A DNA stretch of 64,000 nucleotides from Mycobacterium sp. GTDB taxonomy: Bacteria > Actinomycetota > Actinomycetes > Mycobacteriales > Mycobacteriaceae. The DNA is taken from NCBI GenBank assembly GCA_003987775.1, contig RXJD01000005.1, forward strand, positions 1 through 64,000, read 5' to 3'. The position numbers and the translations under genes were made by a program. Position 1 is the first letter of the stretch, and each line of letters begins with the position of its first letter. The notes below the pieces were generated by a model that was not told the DNA's origin, made no database searches, and saw nothing but the letters and a program-made list of their open reading frames with translations. Below are positions 36,901 through 47,571 of the stretch, one piece after another.

Positions 36901-38457
36901 TCAGGCCTGGCAGCGAAGGTTCGGCGGCGGCAGCGTCAAATCCAGGAAGTAACGCACGATCACGCTGTCCACACACTGGTTGCCGTCGAAGACCACGGTG
37001 TGCTGGGTCCCGTCGAAGGAGATCAGCGAGCCGCCCAGTTGCCGGGCCAGATCCACGCCTGCCTGGTAGGGGGTGGCCGGATCGTGGGTGGTGGAGACCA
37101 CGACGACCTTGCCGGGCGGGGCCGGCGACGCGGCATGCGGGGCCGAGGTCGCCGGCACCGGCCAGAGCGCGCAGATGTCACGCGGGGCGGCGCCGGTGAA
37201 TTGGCCATAGCTCAGGAAGGGAGCCACCTGACGGATGCGTTGATCCGCTGAAACCCAGGACGCGGGATCTGTCGGCGTCGGCGCGTCGACACATCGAATC
37301 GCGTTGAACGCATCCTGACCGTTGTCGTAGTGGCCCTGTTTGTCGCGGCCGTTGTAGTCGTCGGCCAGCAACAGCAGGTCACCCGCGTCGGTTCCGCGCT
37401 GCAGTCCCAAAAGGCCGCTGGTCAGGTACTTCCAGTGCTGCGGCGTGTAGAGCGCGTTGATGGTGCCGGTGGTGGCGTCTGCGTAGCTCAGGCCGCGCGG
37501 ATCGGACGTCTTGCCCAGCCTGGTCGCCAGCGGATCGATCAGGGCGTGGTAGCGGGTGACCCATTGGGCCGGGTCGGTGCCCAGCGGGCAGGCCGTCGAT
37601 TTGGCGCAGTCGGCCGCGTAGTCGTTGAAAGCCGTTTGGAATCCGGCCATCTGGTTGACCGTCTCGTCGATGGGGTTGATCGTCGGGTCGATGGCACCGT
37701 CGAGCACCATGGCCCGCACATGGGGCGCGAACCGCTCGATATAGGCGGTTCCCAGCTCGGTGCCGTAGCTGTAGCCGAGGTAGTTGATCTGCTCGTCGCC
37801 GAGCGCCTGCCGCACCATGTCCATGTCGCGCGCGGCCGACGCGGTGCCGGTGTTGGCCAGGAACGGTAGTCCCATCCGTTCGGCACAGTGCTGGGCCAGC
37901 TCGCGGTACACCTGCTCGATGTGGGCCACCCCGGTCGGGCTGTAGTCGACCATCGGGTCGCGCCGGTAGGCGTCGAACTCCGCGTCCGAGCGGCAGCGCA
38001 ATGCCGGTGTCGAATGACCTACTCCGCGTGGGTCGAATCCCACCAGGTCGAAGTGCTGGCTGATCTCGGAGTTCTTGAGATCGGGCGCCATGCCCACCAC
38101 CATGTCGACGGCCGAGGCTCCGGGTCCGCCGGGGTTGACCAACAGAGAGCCGATCCGCTGACCGGTCGCCGGGACGCGGATCACGGCCAACTTCGCCTGT
38201 GCCCCAGTGGGTTTGTCGTAATCGACGGGAACCGACACTGTCGTGCAGCGCGCGGTGGGGATGTCTGCGGTGTCGCCGACGAATGCGTTGCAGGGACCCC
38301 AACTCTGTTGCGGGGTCGTGGCGGCCGCGGGGACCTGGGCCTGACCGGTGCCGGTGTCGGGTTCGGGGGTCGCTGCGGCGAGCGGGAGTGCCGACGACTG
38401 CAGAAGCACCAGTCCGGACGACAACAGCGCCGAGCTCACCAGTCTCAGGCGCAACAT
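36901..38457 (-). CDS. Secreted TAP-like serine protease, Hip1 paralogue (Rv2223c-like)
   Basis: A 518-residue alpha/beta-hydrolase of the tripeptidyl aminopeptidase type. A signal peptide (about 1-29, ending PLAAA) is present without a lipobox cysteine, so it is probably secreted or cleaved free. The catalytic region shows SLLVNPGGPGAS, FDLVGFDPRGVGHS, nucleophile NYLGYSYGTELG, the acid region STTHDPATPYQAG and the His in DGTQHTVVFDGN. Its C-terminal TAP domain is complete. It is the tandem paralogue of the next gene; in M. tuberculosis the pair is Rv2223c-Rv2224c. Confidence 0.9.
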   Translation of the reverse strand: MLRLRLVSSALLSSGLVLLQSSALPLAAATPEPDTGTGQAQVPAAATTPQQSWGPCNAFVGDTADIPTARCTTVSVPVDYDKPTGAQAKLAVIRVPATGQRIGSLLVNPGGPGASAVDMVVGMAPDLKNSEISQHFDLVGFDPRGVGHSTPALRCRSDAEFDAYRRDPMVDYSPTGVAHIEQVYRELAQHCAERMGLPFLANTGTASAARDMDMVRQALGDEQINYLGYSYGTELGTAYIERFAPHVRAMVLDGAIDPTINPIDETVNQMAGFQTAFNDYAADCAKSTACPLGTDPAQWVTRYHALIDPLATRLGKTSDPRGLSYADATTGTINALYTPQHWKYLTSGLLGLQRGTDAGDLLLLADDYNGRDKQGHYDNGQDAFNAIRCVDAPTPTDPASWVSADQRIRQVAPFLSYGQFTGAAPRDICALWPVPATSAPHAASPAPPGKVVVVSTTHDPATPYQAGVDLARQLGGSLISFDGTQHTVVFDGNQCVDSVIVRYFLDLTLPPPNLRCQA

Positions 38458-38528
38458 GGCGGAAATCGTCTCACTTCAAATAGGCCGGTTGGACGCGGAA
38501 CAATTACGCCTTGGTCACTAATCGATAC

Positions 38529-38582
38529 GGACGGCGCGTCGCGCCGGGTGTCGCAGGGGACGGCGCGTCTGGCCGGGTGTCG
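38529..38582 (+). repeat. 25-bp direct repeat with 29-bp period between protease genes
   Basis: Two near-identical copies of GGACGGCGCGTC(G/T)(C/G)GCCGGGTGTCG begin at 38529 and 38558. They lie in the 205-bp spacer (38458-38662) between the two protease paralogues. The unit contains a short GGCGCG/CGCGCC self-complementarity. No gene is seen in the spacer. Confidence 0.6.
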
Positions 38583-38662
38583 ATCTCCCAGCGCCTTGCG
38601 CCGACTGTGAATTTCCCGACCGGACACGCCGACGGGTCGTCGCAGACGTCACAGTGGACAGG

Positions 38663-40222
38663 TCAGCAGGTCGCGCCACTGGGTGGTGTGGTGCCGTTGA
38701 TCAGATAGGACGTGATGTAGTCGTCGACGCAGTTCTCGCCCTGGAACACCACCGTGTGCTGGGTTCCGTTGTAGGTCAACAGCGAACCCTTCAACTGGGA
38801 GGCCAGGTCGACGCCGGCCTGGTACGGCGTGGCGGGGTCGTGGGTGGTCGATACGACGATCGTCGGAGCCAGCCCGGGTGCGGAGACGGCGTGCGGCCGA
38901 CTGGTCGGCGGCACCGGCCAGAATGCGCAGGTGCCCAGCGGCGCGTCGCCGGTGAACTTGCCGTAGCTCATGAACGGTGCCAGCTCCCGGGACCGGCGGT
39001 CTTCGTCGATGACCTTGGCGCGATCGGTGATCGGTGGCTGGTCAACGCAGTTGATCGCCACGCGGGCATCGGTGGAGTTGTTGTAGTGCCCCTTGGAATC
39101 GCGGCGCATGTACATGTCGGCCAGCGCGAGCATCGTGTCGCCGCGTTGTTCGTCGGCCAGCTCCTTGAGACCGTCGGTGAGGTGATGCCACAGATTCGGC
39201 GAGTACAGCGCCATGATGGTGCCGACGATGGCATCGCTGTAGCTCAGTCCGCGCGGATCCTTGGTCTTCGCCGGGCGGCTCACCGCCAGGTTGTCCGGGT
39301 CGACCAGCGGGTCGACCAGGTTGTGGTAGACCTCGACGGCCTTGTTCGGGTCGTTGCCCAGCGGGCAGCTCGAGTCTTTGGCGCAGTCGGCGGCATAGTC
39401 GTTGAACGCGTCCTGAAATCCCTTGGCCTGCCGCAGGTCTGCCTCGATCGGGTCGGCGTTGGGGTCGACCGCGCCGTCGAGGATCATCGACCGCACGTTC
39501 TGCGGGAAGGCCTCTGCGTAGGCCGACCCGATGCGGGTCCCGTACGAGTAGCCGAGGTAGCTCAGTTTTGCGTCGCCCAGAGCCTTGCGGATGGCGTCGA
39601 GGTCCTTGGCGACGTTGACGGTTCCCACATTGGCCAGAAAGTTTTTGCCCATCTTGTCGACGCAGCGCTGCACGAACTGCTTGGTCTCGTTTTCCATGCG
39701 GGCCACCCCGGCCTGGCTGTAGTCGACCTGAGGTTCGGCACGCAACCGGTCGTTGTCGGCGTCGGAGTTGCACCAGATCGCCGGGCGCGAGCTGGACACG
39801 CCGCGCGGGTCGAAGCCGACCAGGTCGAACCGTTCGTGCACCCGCTTGGGCAGGCTCTGGAAGACGCCCAGCGCGGCCTCGATTCCGGATTCGCCGGGAC
39901 CGCCGGGGTTGATGACCAGCGAGCCGATCTTCTCGCCGCTGGCCGGGAACCGGATCAACGCCAGCGACGCCACGTCACCGTCGGGGTGGTCGTAGTCGAC
40001 GGGCACGGCGAGCTTGCCGCACATGGCGTGGCCGGGAATCTTCGCGTTCGGATTCGAGCTGCGGCACGGCGTCCACACCACGGGCTGGCCCAGCCGCGGC
40101 TCGGACATGTGCGCCTTGCCGGCGACGACGCGCACACAACCCGACAGGACCAGCACCACGGAGGCCAGCGCGGTCCAGATCAGCAGCGTGCGCGCGAACT
40201 TGTCGCGGCGAGTTGGGCACAT
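38663..40222 (-). CDS. caeA: Hip1/CaeA cell-envelope serine protease
   Basis: A 519-residue lipoprotein hydrolase. The N-terminus has a basic start (PTRRDKFAR), a membrane segment and a lipobox VLSGC, giving a lipid-anchored outer-leaflet protein. Conserved parts are SLVINPGGPGESG, FDLVGFDPRGVSSSRP, the nucleophile SYLGYSYGTRIGS, acid STTHDPATPYQAG and catalytic His in NGTQHTVVFQGE. In M. tuberculosis Hip1 (CaeA, Rv2224c) cleaves GroEL2 and tunes host responses; the same is inferred here. The ATG at 40222 gives a length within one residue of that protein; upstream extension adds only nine residues lacking support. Confidence 0.94.
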   Translation of the reverse strand: MCPTRRDKFARTLLIWTALASVVLVLSGCVRVVAGKAHMSEPRLGQPVVWTPCRSSNPNAKIPGHAMCGKLAVPVDYDHPDGDVASLALIRFPASGEKIGSLVINPGGPGESGIEAALGVFQSLPKRVHERFDLVGFDPRGVSSSRPAIWCNSDADNDRLRAEPQVDYSQAGVARMENETKQFVQRCVDKMGKNFLANVGTVNVAKDLDAIRKALGDAKLSYLGYSYGTRIGSAYAEAFPQNVRSMILDGAVDPNADPIEADLRQAKGFQDAFNDYAADCAKDSSCPLGNDPNKAVEVYHNLVDPLVDPDNLAVSRPAKTKDPRGLSYSDAIVGTIMALYSPNLWHHLTDGLKELADEQRGDTMLALADMYMRRDSKGHYNNSTDARVAINCVDQPPITDRAKVIDEDRRSRELAPFMSYGKFTGDAPLGTCAFWPVPPTSRPHAVSAPGLAPTIVVSTTHDPATPYQAGVDLASQLKGSLLTYNGTQHTVVFQGENCVDDYITSYLINGTTPPSGATC

Positions 40223-40334
40223 GGCACCATATGCTGCCAGAGCCGACACAAGACGCAGGTTAGCGGCCGATTACCGGGCGCCGAGCCGCGTCACAGCCTG
40301 GATGGGCCTCCAACACCAGATTCTCTGGCAGCGG

Positions 40335-42530
40335 TCACGCGCGCCCGTCGTGTCCTTTGCCACCTACCGTGCTGAAGGATCCGCCGCCGGCACCTCCGTT
40401 ACCCGCTGTGCCACCATTGCCACCCGGGTTCTGGGCACCGCCGGCCGGTGGCCCCCCTGTCCCGCCGGCGGCACCATCGCTACCCGGCTTACCGTCGCTG
40501 CGAGCGAAGGTGTCGCTGAAGGCGCCGCTGCCGCCACCGCCGCCGACACCATTCCCGCCAGCGCCGCCGGACCCGCCGCTGTTAGTGCTGGTTGAGGTCT
40601 GCACATTGCCGCCCTGTCCGCCATTGCCTGCCACCCCGCCAACCCCACTTGCGCCCCCACCGCCGCCACCACCGGCAACCAGCGATCCCGTGCCTTGCGT
40701 GACAGCGCCCCCACCGCCACCGCCGCCGGTTCCGCCAGACGCCAGGGTTCCGCCACCGCCGGTGCCTCCGGCGCCGCCCGCGGCGAAGCTCGTGTTGCCG
40801 ATAAGGCTGACAAACGCTGTGCCGCCGGTGCCGCCGGTGCCGCCGCCACCGCCCAGACCGCTAATGCCGCCACCGCCGGTTCCTGTGCCGGCGCTGCCGC
40901 CAATGCCCCCCGCGCCGCCGCCACCACCGCCACCGCCAACGACGCGTATCGACGGGTGGTAATTGTCGCCACCCCTCCCGCCGTCACCGCCACTCCCGCC
41001 GATGCCACCGGTGCCGTTGGTCCCGCCGTTGGGTGTGCCCCCGCCAGCGCCTCCGGCCCCACCGTTACCGCCGTCACCCCCATCGCCGCCGAACGTATTC
41101 CCGAAGCCGGATCCGGTTCCGCCGGCACCCCCAATACCGCCTTTGCCGCCATGCCCGCCGTTACCAGCTGTCCCGCCCGCGAACGCGTTACCCCCGGCGC
41201 CACCCGCGCCGCCATCACCGCCGGTAGCACCCGGAATCTTTGACCCACCGGGATTACCGGCGGCCCCGGCACCACCGTCACCGGCGTCGCCGCCGGTACC
41301 GCCAATCCGGCCCGCACCGCCGGCACCACCGTCACCGCCTCTACCGCCATCCAGCGCGACACCCGTGGCGCTCGTACCACCGGCGCCACCGCCGCCGCCA
41401 TGACCCCCGTTCCCGCCGATACCCGCCAAGCCTGCCGCGCCAGCGGATCCCAGAACGGCGGACCCGCCCGCACCACCCAGGCCGGCGTTACCACCAGCTC
41501 CGCCGTCGCCACCAACACCGCCCGGTATTCCGAATGCGGCACCGTTGACTCCGGCAAGGCCGTCGCCGCCCACGCCACCGTTTCCGCCCGCGCCCCCTGC
41601 ACCGGCGATGCTGAACAGCCCGAATTCACTGCCACCAGCACCACCCTGACCACCAGCACCGCCGACGCCACCGGCCAAGCCGGTCGTCGCGTTACCCAAC
41701 GCGCCCGCACCCCCGACACCACCCGCGCCGCCGGCGCCGCCGCCCCAACCGATCAATGTCCGGCCGGCACCACCAGCGCCGCCCACTCCGCCGGTACCGC
41801 CGGCGCCCGTCGGGCCCGTGCCTGCGCCGCCAGCGCCGCCGACACCGCCGGCTCCACCGAACCCGCCCAGGTACCCGCCGGCGCCCCCGCTGCCGCCGAC
41901 CCCGCCGAAGCCGCCACCCGGCCCGACGCCACCGGCACCACCTGCACCACCATTGCCGAAGAGCAGCGCGGAGCCGCCCGCTCCCCCGCTCGCGCCGATG
42001 CCACCGGCCCCTCCGGCACCACCGTTACCGAACAGACCCGCTGCGCCGCCGGCCCCGCCGGCCTGCCCGGGCGCGGCACCGGAACCCCCGTTGCCGCCGT
42101 CTCCGTACAACAGGCCCCCGGCGCCACCGGGCTGACCAGGCGCACCATTTGCGCCGTTGCCGATGAGCGGACGCCCCAACAGAGCGTTGGTCGGCGCGTT
42201 GATCACACCCAAAATGACGTCTTCGAACGTCTGCAGCGGCGATGCCGCGGCGGCCTCGGCGCCCGCGTAGGCCAGCCCCGCAGAGCTCACCGCTGCCGCG
42301 AATCGCTCGTGAAACAACGTCGCCTGCGCACTGAGAGCCTGGAACTCCTGACCGAATTCGCCGAACAGGTTCGCGACCGCCGCCGACACCTCATCTTGAG
42401 CGGCAGCGGCGATCTGCGTTGTCGAGCTGGCCGCCGCCGCTTTGGCCTGCCCGATCGTCGTCATGACGCGGGTCAGATCAGCAGATGCCGCGCTGATGTC
42501 TGCGGGCAAGGCCAACACGAAAGAGGTCAT
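40335..42530 (-). CDS. PE_PGRS family protein
   Basis: A 731-residue PE_PGRS. The PE domain (about 1-98) begins [32 protein letters not shown] and includes [34 protein letters not shown]; linker [21 protein letters not shown]; then a PGRS domain in which GGAGG units give way near the end to unusually Gly-rich runs (GGGGGGGAGG) and a non-repetitive tail [13 protein letters not shown]. It probably uses ESX-5. The ATG at 42530 begins the PE domain. The long minus-strand Pro-rich frames across this region are antisense artefacts. It differs in PE sequence from the other PE_PGRS in the window, so the two are not recent duplicates. Confidence 0.94.
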   Translation of the reverse strand: MTSFVLALPADISAASADLTRVMTTIGQAKAAAASSTTQIAAAAQDEVSAAVANLFGEFGQEFQALSAQATLFHERFAAAVSSAGLAYAGAEAAAASPLQTFEDVILGVINAPTNALLGRPLIGNGANGAPGQPGGAGGLLYGDGGNGGSGAAPGQAGGAGGAAGLFGNGGAGGAGGIGASGGAGGSALLFGNGGAGGAGGVGPGGGFGGVGGSGGAGGYLGGFGGAGGVGGAGGAGTGPTGAGGTGGVGGAGGAGRTLIGWGGGAGGAGGVGGAGALGNATTGLAGGVGGAGGQGGAGGSEFGLFSIAGAGGAGGNGGVGGDGLAGVNGAAFGIPGGVGGDGGAGGNAGLGGAGGSAVLGSAGAAGLAGIGGNGGHGGGGGAGGTSATGVALDGGRGGDGGAGGAGRIGGTGGDAGDGGAGAAGNPGGSKIPGATGGDGGAGGAGGNAFAGGTAGNGGHGGKGGIGGAGGTGSGFGNTFGGDGGDGGNGGAGGAGGGTPNGGTNGTGGIGGSGGDGGRGGDNYHPSIRVVGGGGGGGGAGGIGGSAGTGTGGGGISGLGGGGGTGGTGGTAFVSLIGNTSFAAGGAGGTGGGGTLASGGTGGGGGGGAVTQGTGSLVAGGGGGGGASGVGGVAGNGGQGGNVQTSTSTNSGGSGGAGGNGVGGGGGSGAFSDTFARSDGKPGSDGAAGGTGGPPAGGAQNPGGNGGTAGNGGAGGGSFSTVGGKGHDGRA

Positions 42531-43363
42531 CGGGAGTTTCCCTTCGCCAGGCTCAGCTCAAAGCTGAGCACATTCTCAACCGAGTCGGCACTTTACTCGA
42601 TGAACTGGGAAATGATACGAGAAAAATTCAATTTATTTTGTTCGAGTCGGGCGAACTCTTCGTTTGGGTTCAAGCATCGAAGAAAGGTGCTCTAACCTGC
42701 GCTTTGATGCCTATGAATACAAGCACAACGGGCTAATAAGCCAGCTCAGTCTGCATACCGTCGTTCAAATACGGCTGGCATTGATAATGGCAGGTGGTCG
42801 ACCAAAACGGGCACTGCCGGCCCGCCATCATGCGATTCTGATCGGTGGCTGCTGCCTCCACGTTTCAGCAAGCCAGACGACAGAATTTGCGACCGATCGG
42901 TGCGGTCGTGCCGAAAAGGCTACCGGCAGGTAGCTTCGCGCAATTTCGCTTTCAACGCTCAGTCCGGACATAGAGATAGGCCGGAGCAAGACGTTTCCCC
43001 CTGAGCGGCGGCGTAAGAACCGACCAGCAGATACTCAGACGTCATGTATTCAAAGCTGCGCGGTCGCGACTCTCCATTCTGCACCGGCCATGCGGGCTTC
43101 TGGTGCGATTCTCTTATATCACCCGTTGCGCCGGCTCGACAACGAAAAGGGCCGGCAATTGGAACCGAATTCCCGCTCCTCCGAAGACCAACCGGGGCCG
43201 AGGATTGGCTCTATCGGCCGCGTCCGGTCGACTGAGATCAAGACCCGTGGCGCACCACACGATGCATCGATCTTGACAAGATGGCAGACTGGGGACGTCA
43301 GACGAACCCGGGGACCCAGCCAAGGGCCACGAGGATCGACCCGACCATCACCTGAGGACAATG
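42531..43363. other. 833-bp intergenic region with AT-rich leader and 5'-UTR hairpin
   Basis: Between the PE_PGRS ATG and panB. A perfect hairpin GCTCAGCT-CAA-AGCTGAGC (42551-42569) lies just upstream of the PE_PGRS start on the minus strand. 42590-42660 is distinctly AT-rich. Short frames within the region lack ribosome-binding sites and codon bias, and none is called. No RNA gene is recognised. Confidence 0.7.
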
Positions 43364-44209
43364 ATGTCTGAGAACGTTTACGGCTCCAGCCCCGCTTCAG
43401 CCCCTCAAGCGCCCCAGCCCAAGATTCGCACCCACCATCTGCAGAAGTGGAAGGCGGAAGGTCACCGCTGGGGCATGCTGACGGCCTACGACTACTCGAC
43501 CGCGCGGGTCTTCGACGAGGCAGGCATTCCGGTGCTGCTGGTCGGCGACTCGGCGGCCAATGTCGTGTACGGCTACGACACCACGGTGCCGATCTCGATC
43601 GACGAACTCATCCCGCTGGTCCGCGGCGTGGTGCGGGGTGCCCCGCACGCGCTGGTTGTCGCCGACCTGCCGTTCGGCAGCTATGAGGCGGGGCCCGCGG
43701 CCGCGCTGGCGGCCGCCACCCGATTCATGAAGGAAGGCGGCGCCCACGCCGTCAAGCTGGAAGGTGGCGAGCGGGTCGCCGAGCAGATCGCGTGCCTGAG
43801 CGCGGCCGGCATCCCGGTCATGGCCCACATCGGTTTCACCCCGCAGAGCGTCAACACCCTCGGCGGATTCAAGGTCCAAGGGCGCGGCGACGCCGCTGAA
43901 CAGACCATCGCCGACGCCATCGCCGTCGCCGAAGCCGGCGCATTCGCCGTGGTCATGGAGATGGTGCCCGCCGAACTGGCCACTCAGATCACTGGCAAGC
44001 TCACCATCCCCACGATCGGGATCGGCGCCGGGCCCAACTGCGACGGCCAGGTCCTGGTGTGGCAGGACATGGCCGGGATGAGCGGCGGCAAGTCTGCCCG
44101 CTTCGTCAAGCGGTTCGCCGACGTGGGTGCCGAATTAAGCCGCGCCGCAAGGCAATACGCCGAGGAAGTGGCCACCGGCGCGTTCCCGGCCGAAGAGCAC
44201 TGCTTCTAA
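43364..44209 (+). CDS. panB: Ketopantoate hydroxymethyltransferase
   Basis: First committed enzyme of pantothenate synthesis: transfers a hydroxymethyl group from 5,10-methylene-THF to 2-oxoisovalerate. The 281-residue protein shows [60 protein letters not shown] and [20 protein letters not shown], with Mg-binding Asp and catalytic Glu positions intact. I prefer the second of two tandem ATGs (43364; MSENVYG) by homology. It stands alone; panC and panD are not adjacent, as in other mycobacteria. It nearly touches the convergent hemophore-like gene. Confidence 0.97.
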   Translation: MSENVYGSSPASAPQAPQPKIRTHHLQKWKAEGHRWGMLTAYDYSTARVFDEAGIPVLLVGDSAANVVYGYDTTVPISIDELIPLVRGVVRGAPHALVVADLPFGSYEAGPAAALAAATRFMKEGGAHAVKLEGGERVAEQIACLSAAGIPVMAHIGFTPQSVNTLGGFKVQGRGDAAEQTIADAIAVAEAGAFAVVMEMVPAELATQITGKLTIPTIGIGAGPNCDGQVLVWQDMAGMSGGKSARFVKRFADVGAELSRAARQYAEEVATGAFPAEEHCF

Positions 44210-44214
44210 CCGGA

Positions 44215-44574
44215 CTAGGACGTGGGCGCCGGCGCCCCGCACCGGGCCCGGAAGTCCGTGACCGGTTGCCGGATGCCCTGTAGGTCGGCGTGCACATCCG
44301 GATTGGCATCCATGTATTGCTGCAGCCTGTCGCGCATCTCTTCGCGGGTGAGACCCTTCAGGCTGGTGAAGAAGTCGTTGACGTCCGGATGCGCGAACAG
44401 GTAGGCCGAGGTGGACGCGGCCACACCGGCCGATATTCCGGCGAGGTCGGCCGCGGTACAGTTCGGCGGCGCCGGCTCCGGGTCCGCTCCTGCCGATCCT
44501 GCGGCACCGAAAAGCATTGCGGCACTTGCCGCGCCGGCAGCGATTCCGCCGGCGACCACGCGGGTCATCAACAT
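44215..44574 (-). CDS. Hemophore-related secreted protein
   Basis: A 119-residue exported protein of the mycobacterial haemophore/heme-binding family (Rv0203-related). It has a signal peptide (about 1-31, cleavage near SAGA-DPEPAP) and a helical mature domain with two cysteines, one at each end (PNCTAADLAGI and DFRARCGAP), probably disulfide-linked, and the family motif SAYLFAHPDVNDFFTSLKGL. Heme binding is inferred. The ATG at 44574 follows AAAGGAG; upstream frame is unsupported. A short 5-bp gap separates its stop from panB. Confidence 0.82.
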   Translation of the reverse strand: MLMTRVVAGGIAAGAASAAMLFGAAGSAGADPEPAPPNCTAADLAGISAGVAASTSAYLFAHPDVNDFFTSLKGLTREEMRDRLQQYMDANPDVHADLQGIRQPVTDFRARCGAPAPTS

Positions 44575-44770
44575 GGAAAGCTCCTTTACACTCGCGACCG
44601 GCGTCCCGACGACCGGTACCACATCGCACACGATAGGTGGTACGTCCGGCACGTCGATACGAACATGCCGTAGGCGGCGCGGCAACCTCCGTGTGGCAGG
44701 CTATGGGGGCCTATCGTTCGGCGCCGACAAGCCACTCTGCTCGGCCGCAACGTGTTCTCACGGAGAAGAA

Positions 44771-46306
44771 ATGCCTGCTAAAGCGCCAAAGACGGCGCGA
44801 CATCTGGAGGTCGAACGAAAGTTCGACGTGGTCGAGTCGACGGTCTCCCCCTCGTTCGAGGGCATCGCAGCGGTGTCCCGCGTGGACAAATCCCCCACCC
44901 ATGAACTGGACGCGGTCTATTTCGACACCGCGACGCAGGACCTGGCGCGCAACCGCATCACCCTGCGCCGGCGCACCGGTGGACACGACGCCGGCTGGCA
45001 CCTGAAGTTGCCTGCGGGAGCGGACGCGCGCACCGAGGTGCACGCCCCGATCGACGCATCCGACGTCAAAGACACGGTGCCGGCCGAGTTGCTTGACGTG
45101 GTGCTCGCCATCGTGCGCGACCACCCGGTCGCACCCGTGGCACGCATCACCACCCGGCGCGAAAGCCAGGTCCTCTACGACGACAAGGGCAACGCGCTGG
45201 CGGAGTTCTCCGACGACCACGTCACCGCATGGTCAGCCTCCAGCGACTCCGACACCGGCCCCGCCGAGCAGCAGTGGCGCGAATGGGAAGTCGAGGTCCT
45301 CGATGCCGACTCCGACAAGAAGCGCTCGGCCGGCCATGAGCTGCTGAATCGGCTGAGCAATCGGTTGCTGGACGCCGGCGCCTCCCCCGCCGGACACGGC
45401 TCGAAGCTGAGCCGGGTGCTGGACTCGGATGGTCCGGCCAAGCAGACGCCCGCTCCCCCATCCGATCCGGTGCACCGCGCGGTGGCCGAGCAGGTAGAGG
45501 AGCTGCTGAAGTGGGACCGTGCCGTGCGCGCGGACGCGCACGACTCCGTCCACCAGATGCGGGTCACCATCCGCAAGATCCGCAGCCTGCTCAAGGATTC
45601 CCAGGACTCGTTCGGACTGGCCGACGGCGCATGGGTTCTCGACGAACTGCGCGAGCTGGCCGGGATCCTGGGTGTGGCGCGCGACGCCGAAGTACTCGCC
45701 GAGCGTTACGAGCGCCAGCTGAGTCGGTTGGCGCCCGAACTGGTTCGCGGACCGGTGGCCGAGCGGCTCGTCAACGGAGCCCAGCGCCGTTACCAGCTCG
45801 GTCTTCGGCGCTCGCTGGCCGCGATGCGCTCCAAGCGGTACTTCCGCCTGCTGGACGCACTCGACGCGATGGTGGCCGAGCCTCCGGCCACCGCGTTCGG
45901 TCAGGAACCGCGTCCGGTGACCATCGATGCGGCCTACAAGCGCGTCCGCAAGGCCACCAAAGCCTTCAAGGCCGCCGAAGCCGCACACGCCGAAGACGCC
46001 GATGAGACGCTGCACGTGATCCGCAAGCGGGCCAAGCGCCTGCGCTACACCGCTTCCGCCACCGGTGCGAGTCAGGTTGCGCAGCAAGCCAAGGCGATTC
46101 AGACCGTACTCGGCGATCACCAGGACAGCGTGGTCAGCCGCGAACACCTGCTGTCCCAGGCCCACGCGGCGCACCTCGCGGGCGAAGACACCTTCACCTA
46201 CGGCCTGCTCTACCGGCAGGAGAGCGAGATCGCCGAAGTCAGTCGCGAACAGCTGGGTTCGGCACTGCACAAGCTGGACAAGGCGGTGCGCAAGAGCCGG
46301 CATTGA
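44771..46306 (+). CDS. CYTH-CHAD domain protein (Rv2226-like)
   Basis: A 511-residue protein with an N-terminal CYTH domain (about 10-200; the ExExK motif EVERK binds triphosphate) and a C-terminal CHAD domain (about 235-505; helices with conserved His, for example SVHQMRVTIRKIRSLL and TLHVIRKRAKRLRYTA). CYTH domains hydrolyse inorganic triphosphate or make cAMP, and CHAD binds polyphosphate, so polyphosphate or PPPi metabolism is likely. The ATG at 44771 follows GGAGAAG. Upstream reading runs antisense into the hemophore gene. Conserved position next to panB and rnpB. Confidence 0.93.
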   Translation: MPAKAPKTARHLEVERKFDVVESTVSPSFEGIAAVSRVDKSPTHELDAVYFDTATQDLARNRITLRRRTGGHDAGWHLKLPAGADARTEVHAPIDASDVKDTVPAELLDVVLAIVRDHPVAPVARITTRRESQVLYDDKGNALAEFSDDHVTAWSASSDSDTGPAEQQWREWEVEVLDADSDKKRSAGHELLNRLSNRLLDAGASPAGHGSKLSRVLDSDGPAKQTPAPPSDPVHRAVAEQVEELLKWDRAVRADAHDSVHQMRVTIRKIRSLLKDSQDSFGLADGAWVLDELRELAGILGVARDAEVLAERYERQLSRLAPELVRGPVAERLVNGAQRRYQLGLRRSLAAMRSKRYFRLLDALDAMVAEPPATAFGQEPRPVTIDAAYKRVRKATKAFKAAEAAHAEDADETLHVIRKRAKRLRYTASATGASQVAQQAKAIQTVLGDHQDSVVSREHLLSQAHAAHLAGEDTFTYGLLYRQESEIAEVSREQLGSALHKLDKAVRKSRH

Positions 46307-46332
46307 GAGACAGCCGGCATTGAGCGCAGAAG

Positions 46333-46756
<424 letters not shown>

Positions 46757-46856
46757 CGACGAACACGGTACCCCTTGAACAGGGCACAGGCCAGGTCCGG
46801 TCTCCTATCGTGGACAGCGCGGTTCGACCACGCACGCGACGACGGGAGGCGGCCCA

Positions 46857-47567
46857 ATGACCCGGTGGGACACCCGTGTCGACTCCGCGGACTGGAGCGC
46901 GATCAGAACGGAACTCGACGAATACGGCGGCGCGCTGTTGCCTCGGTTGGTGACGGCCGGCGAGGCGAACCTGCTGCGTGCCCTCTACGCCGATGACAGC
47001 CTGTTCCGCAAGACGATCGACATGGCGCCGAAACGGTACGGAGCCGGACAGTACCGCTACTTCAGCGCTCCGTACCCCGAGCCGATCGAAGCGCTCAAGC
47101 AGGCCCTCTATCCCCGGCTGTTGCCGATTGCCCGCGACTGGTGGACCAAGTTGGCCCGCGCCACCCCGTGGCCGGACAGCCTCGACGATTGGCTGACGGC
47201 CTGCCACCGCGCCGGCCAGACGCGATCGACGGCCCTGATGTTGCGCTACGGCGCCGACGACTGGAATGCCCTACATCAAGACCTGTACGGGGACTTGGTT
47301 TTTCCACTCCAGGTGGTGATCAATCTCAGTGAACCCGCTGTCGATTACACCGGTGGGGAATTCCTGCTCGTCGAACAGCGATTTCGGGCGCAATCCCGAG
47401 GCACCGCAACGCAGTTGCCTCAGGGGCACGGGTACGTCTTCACCACTCGCGACCGGCCGGTGCGCTCCAGCCGCGGCTGGTCGGCCGCACCCGTGCGCCA
47501 CGGCATTTCGACGGTTCGTTCCGGTGAACGTTTTGCACTCGGCTTGATCTTTCACGACGCCGCCTAG
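46857..47567 (+). CDS. 2-oxoglutarate/Fe(II)-dependent oxygenase (Rv2227-like)
   Basis: A 236-residue oxygenase. The double-stranded beta-helix metal triad is visible as H140-x-D142 (ALHQDLYGD) and distal H215 (PVRHGIS), with R225 (SGERFAL) placed to bind the 2-oxoglutarate carboxylate. The motif VINLSEPAVDYTGGEFLLVEQ is typical of the prolyl hydroxylase-like group. The substrate is unknown; DNA or protein repair has been proposed for the type. Directly downstream of, and divergent from, rnpB. The stop is five bases from the convergent MarR gene stop. Confidence 0.87.
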   Translation: MTRWDTRVDSADWSAIRTELDEYGGALLPRLVTAGEANLLRALYADDSLFRKTIDMAPKRYGAGQYRYFSAPYPEPIEALKQALYPRLLPIARDWWTKLARATPWPDSLDDWLTACHRAGQTRSTALMLRYGADDWNALHQDLYGDLVFPLQVVINLSEPAVDYTGGEFLLVEQRFRAQSRGTATQLPQGHGYVFTTRDRPVRSSRGWSAAPVRHGISTVRSGERFALGLIFHDAA

Positions 47568-47571
47568 CTCA

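Noticed and set aside
38654..40375. 573-residue plus-strand frame opposite caeA
   Set aside because: Antisense shadow; the minus-strand lipoprotein hydrolase is well supported.
40357..42695. Plus-strand Pro- and Ala-rich frames opposite the second PE_PGRS
   Set aside because: Mirror of the Gly-rich PGRS domain; no start signal.
42664..42933. 89-residue frame in the PE_PGRS-panB gap
   Set aside because: No ribosome-binding site, no recognisable homology and coding-like composition is lacking.
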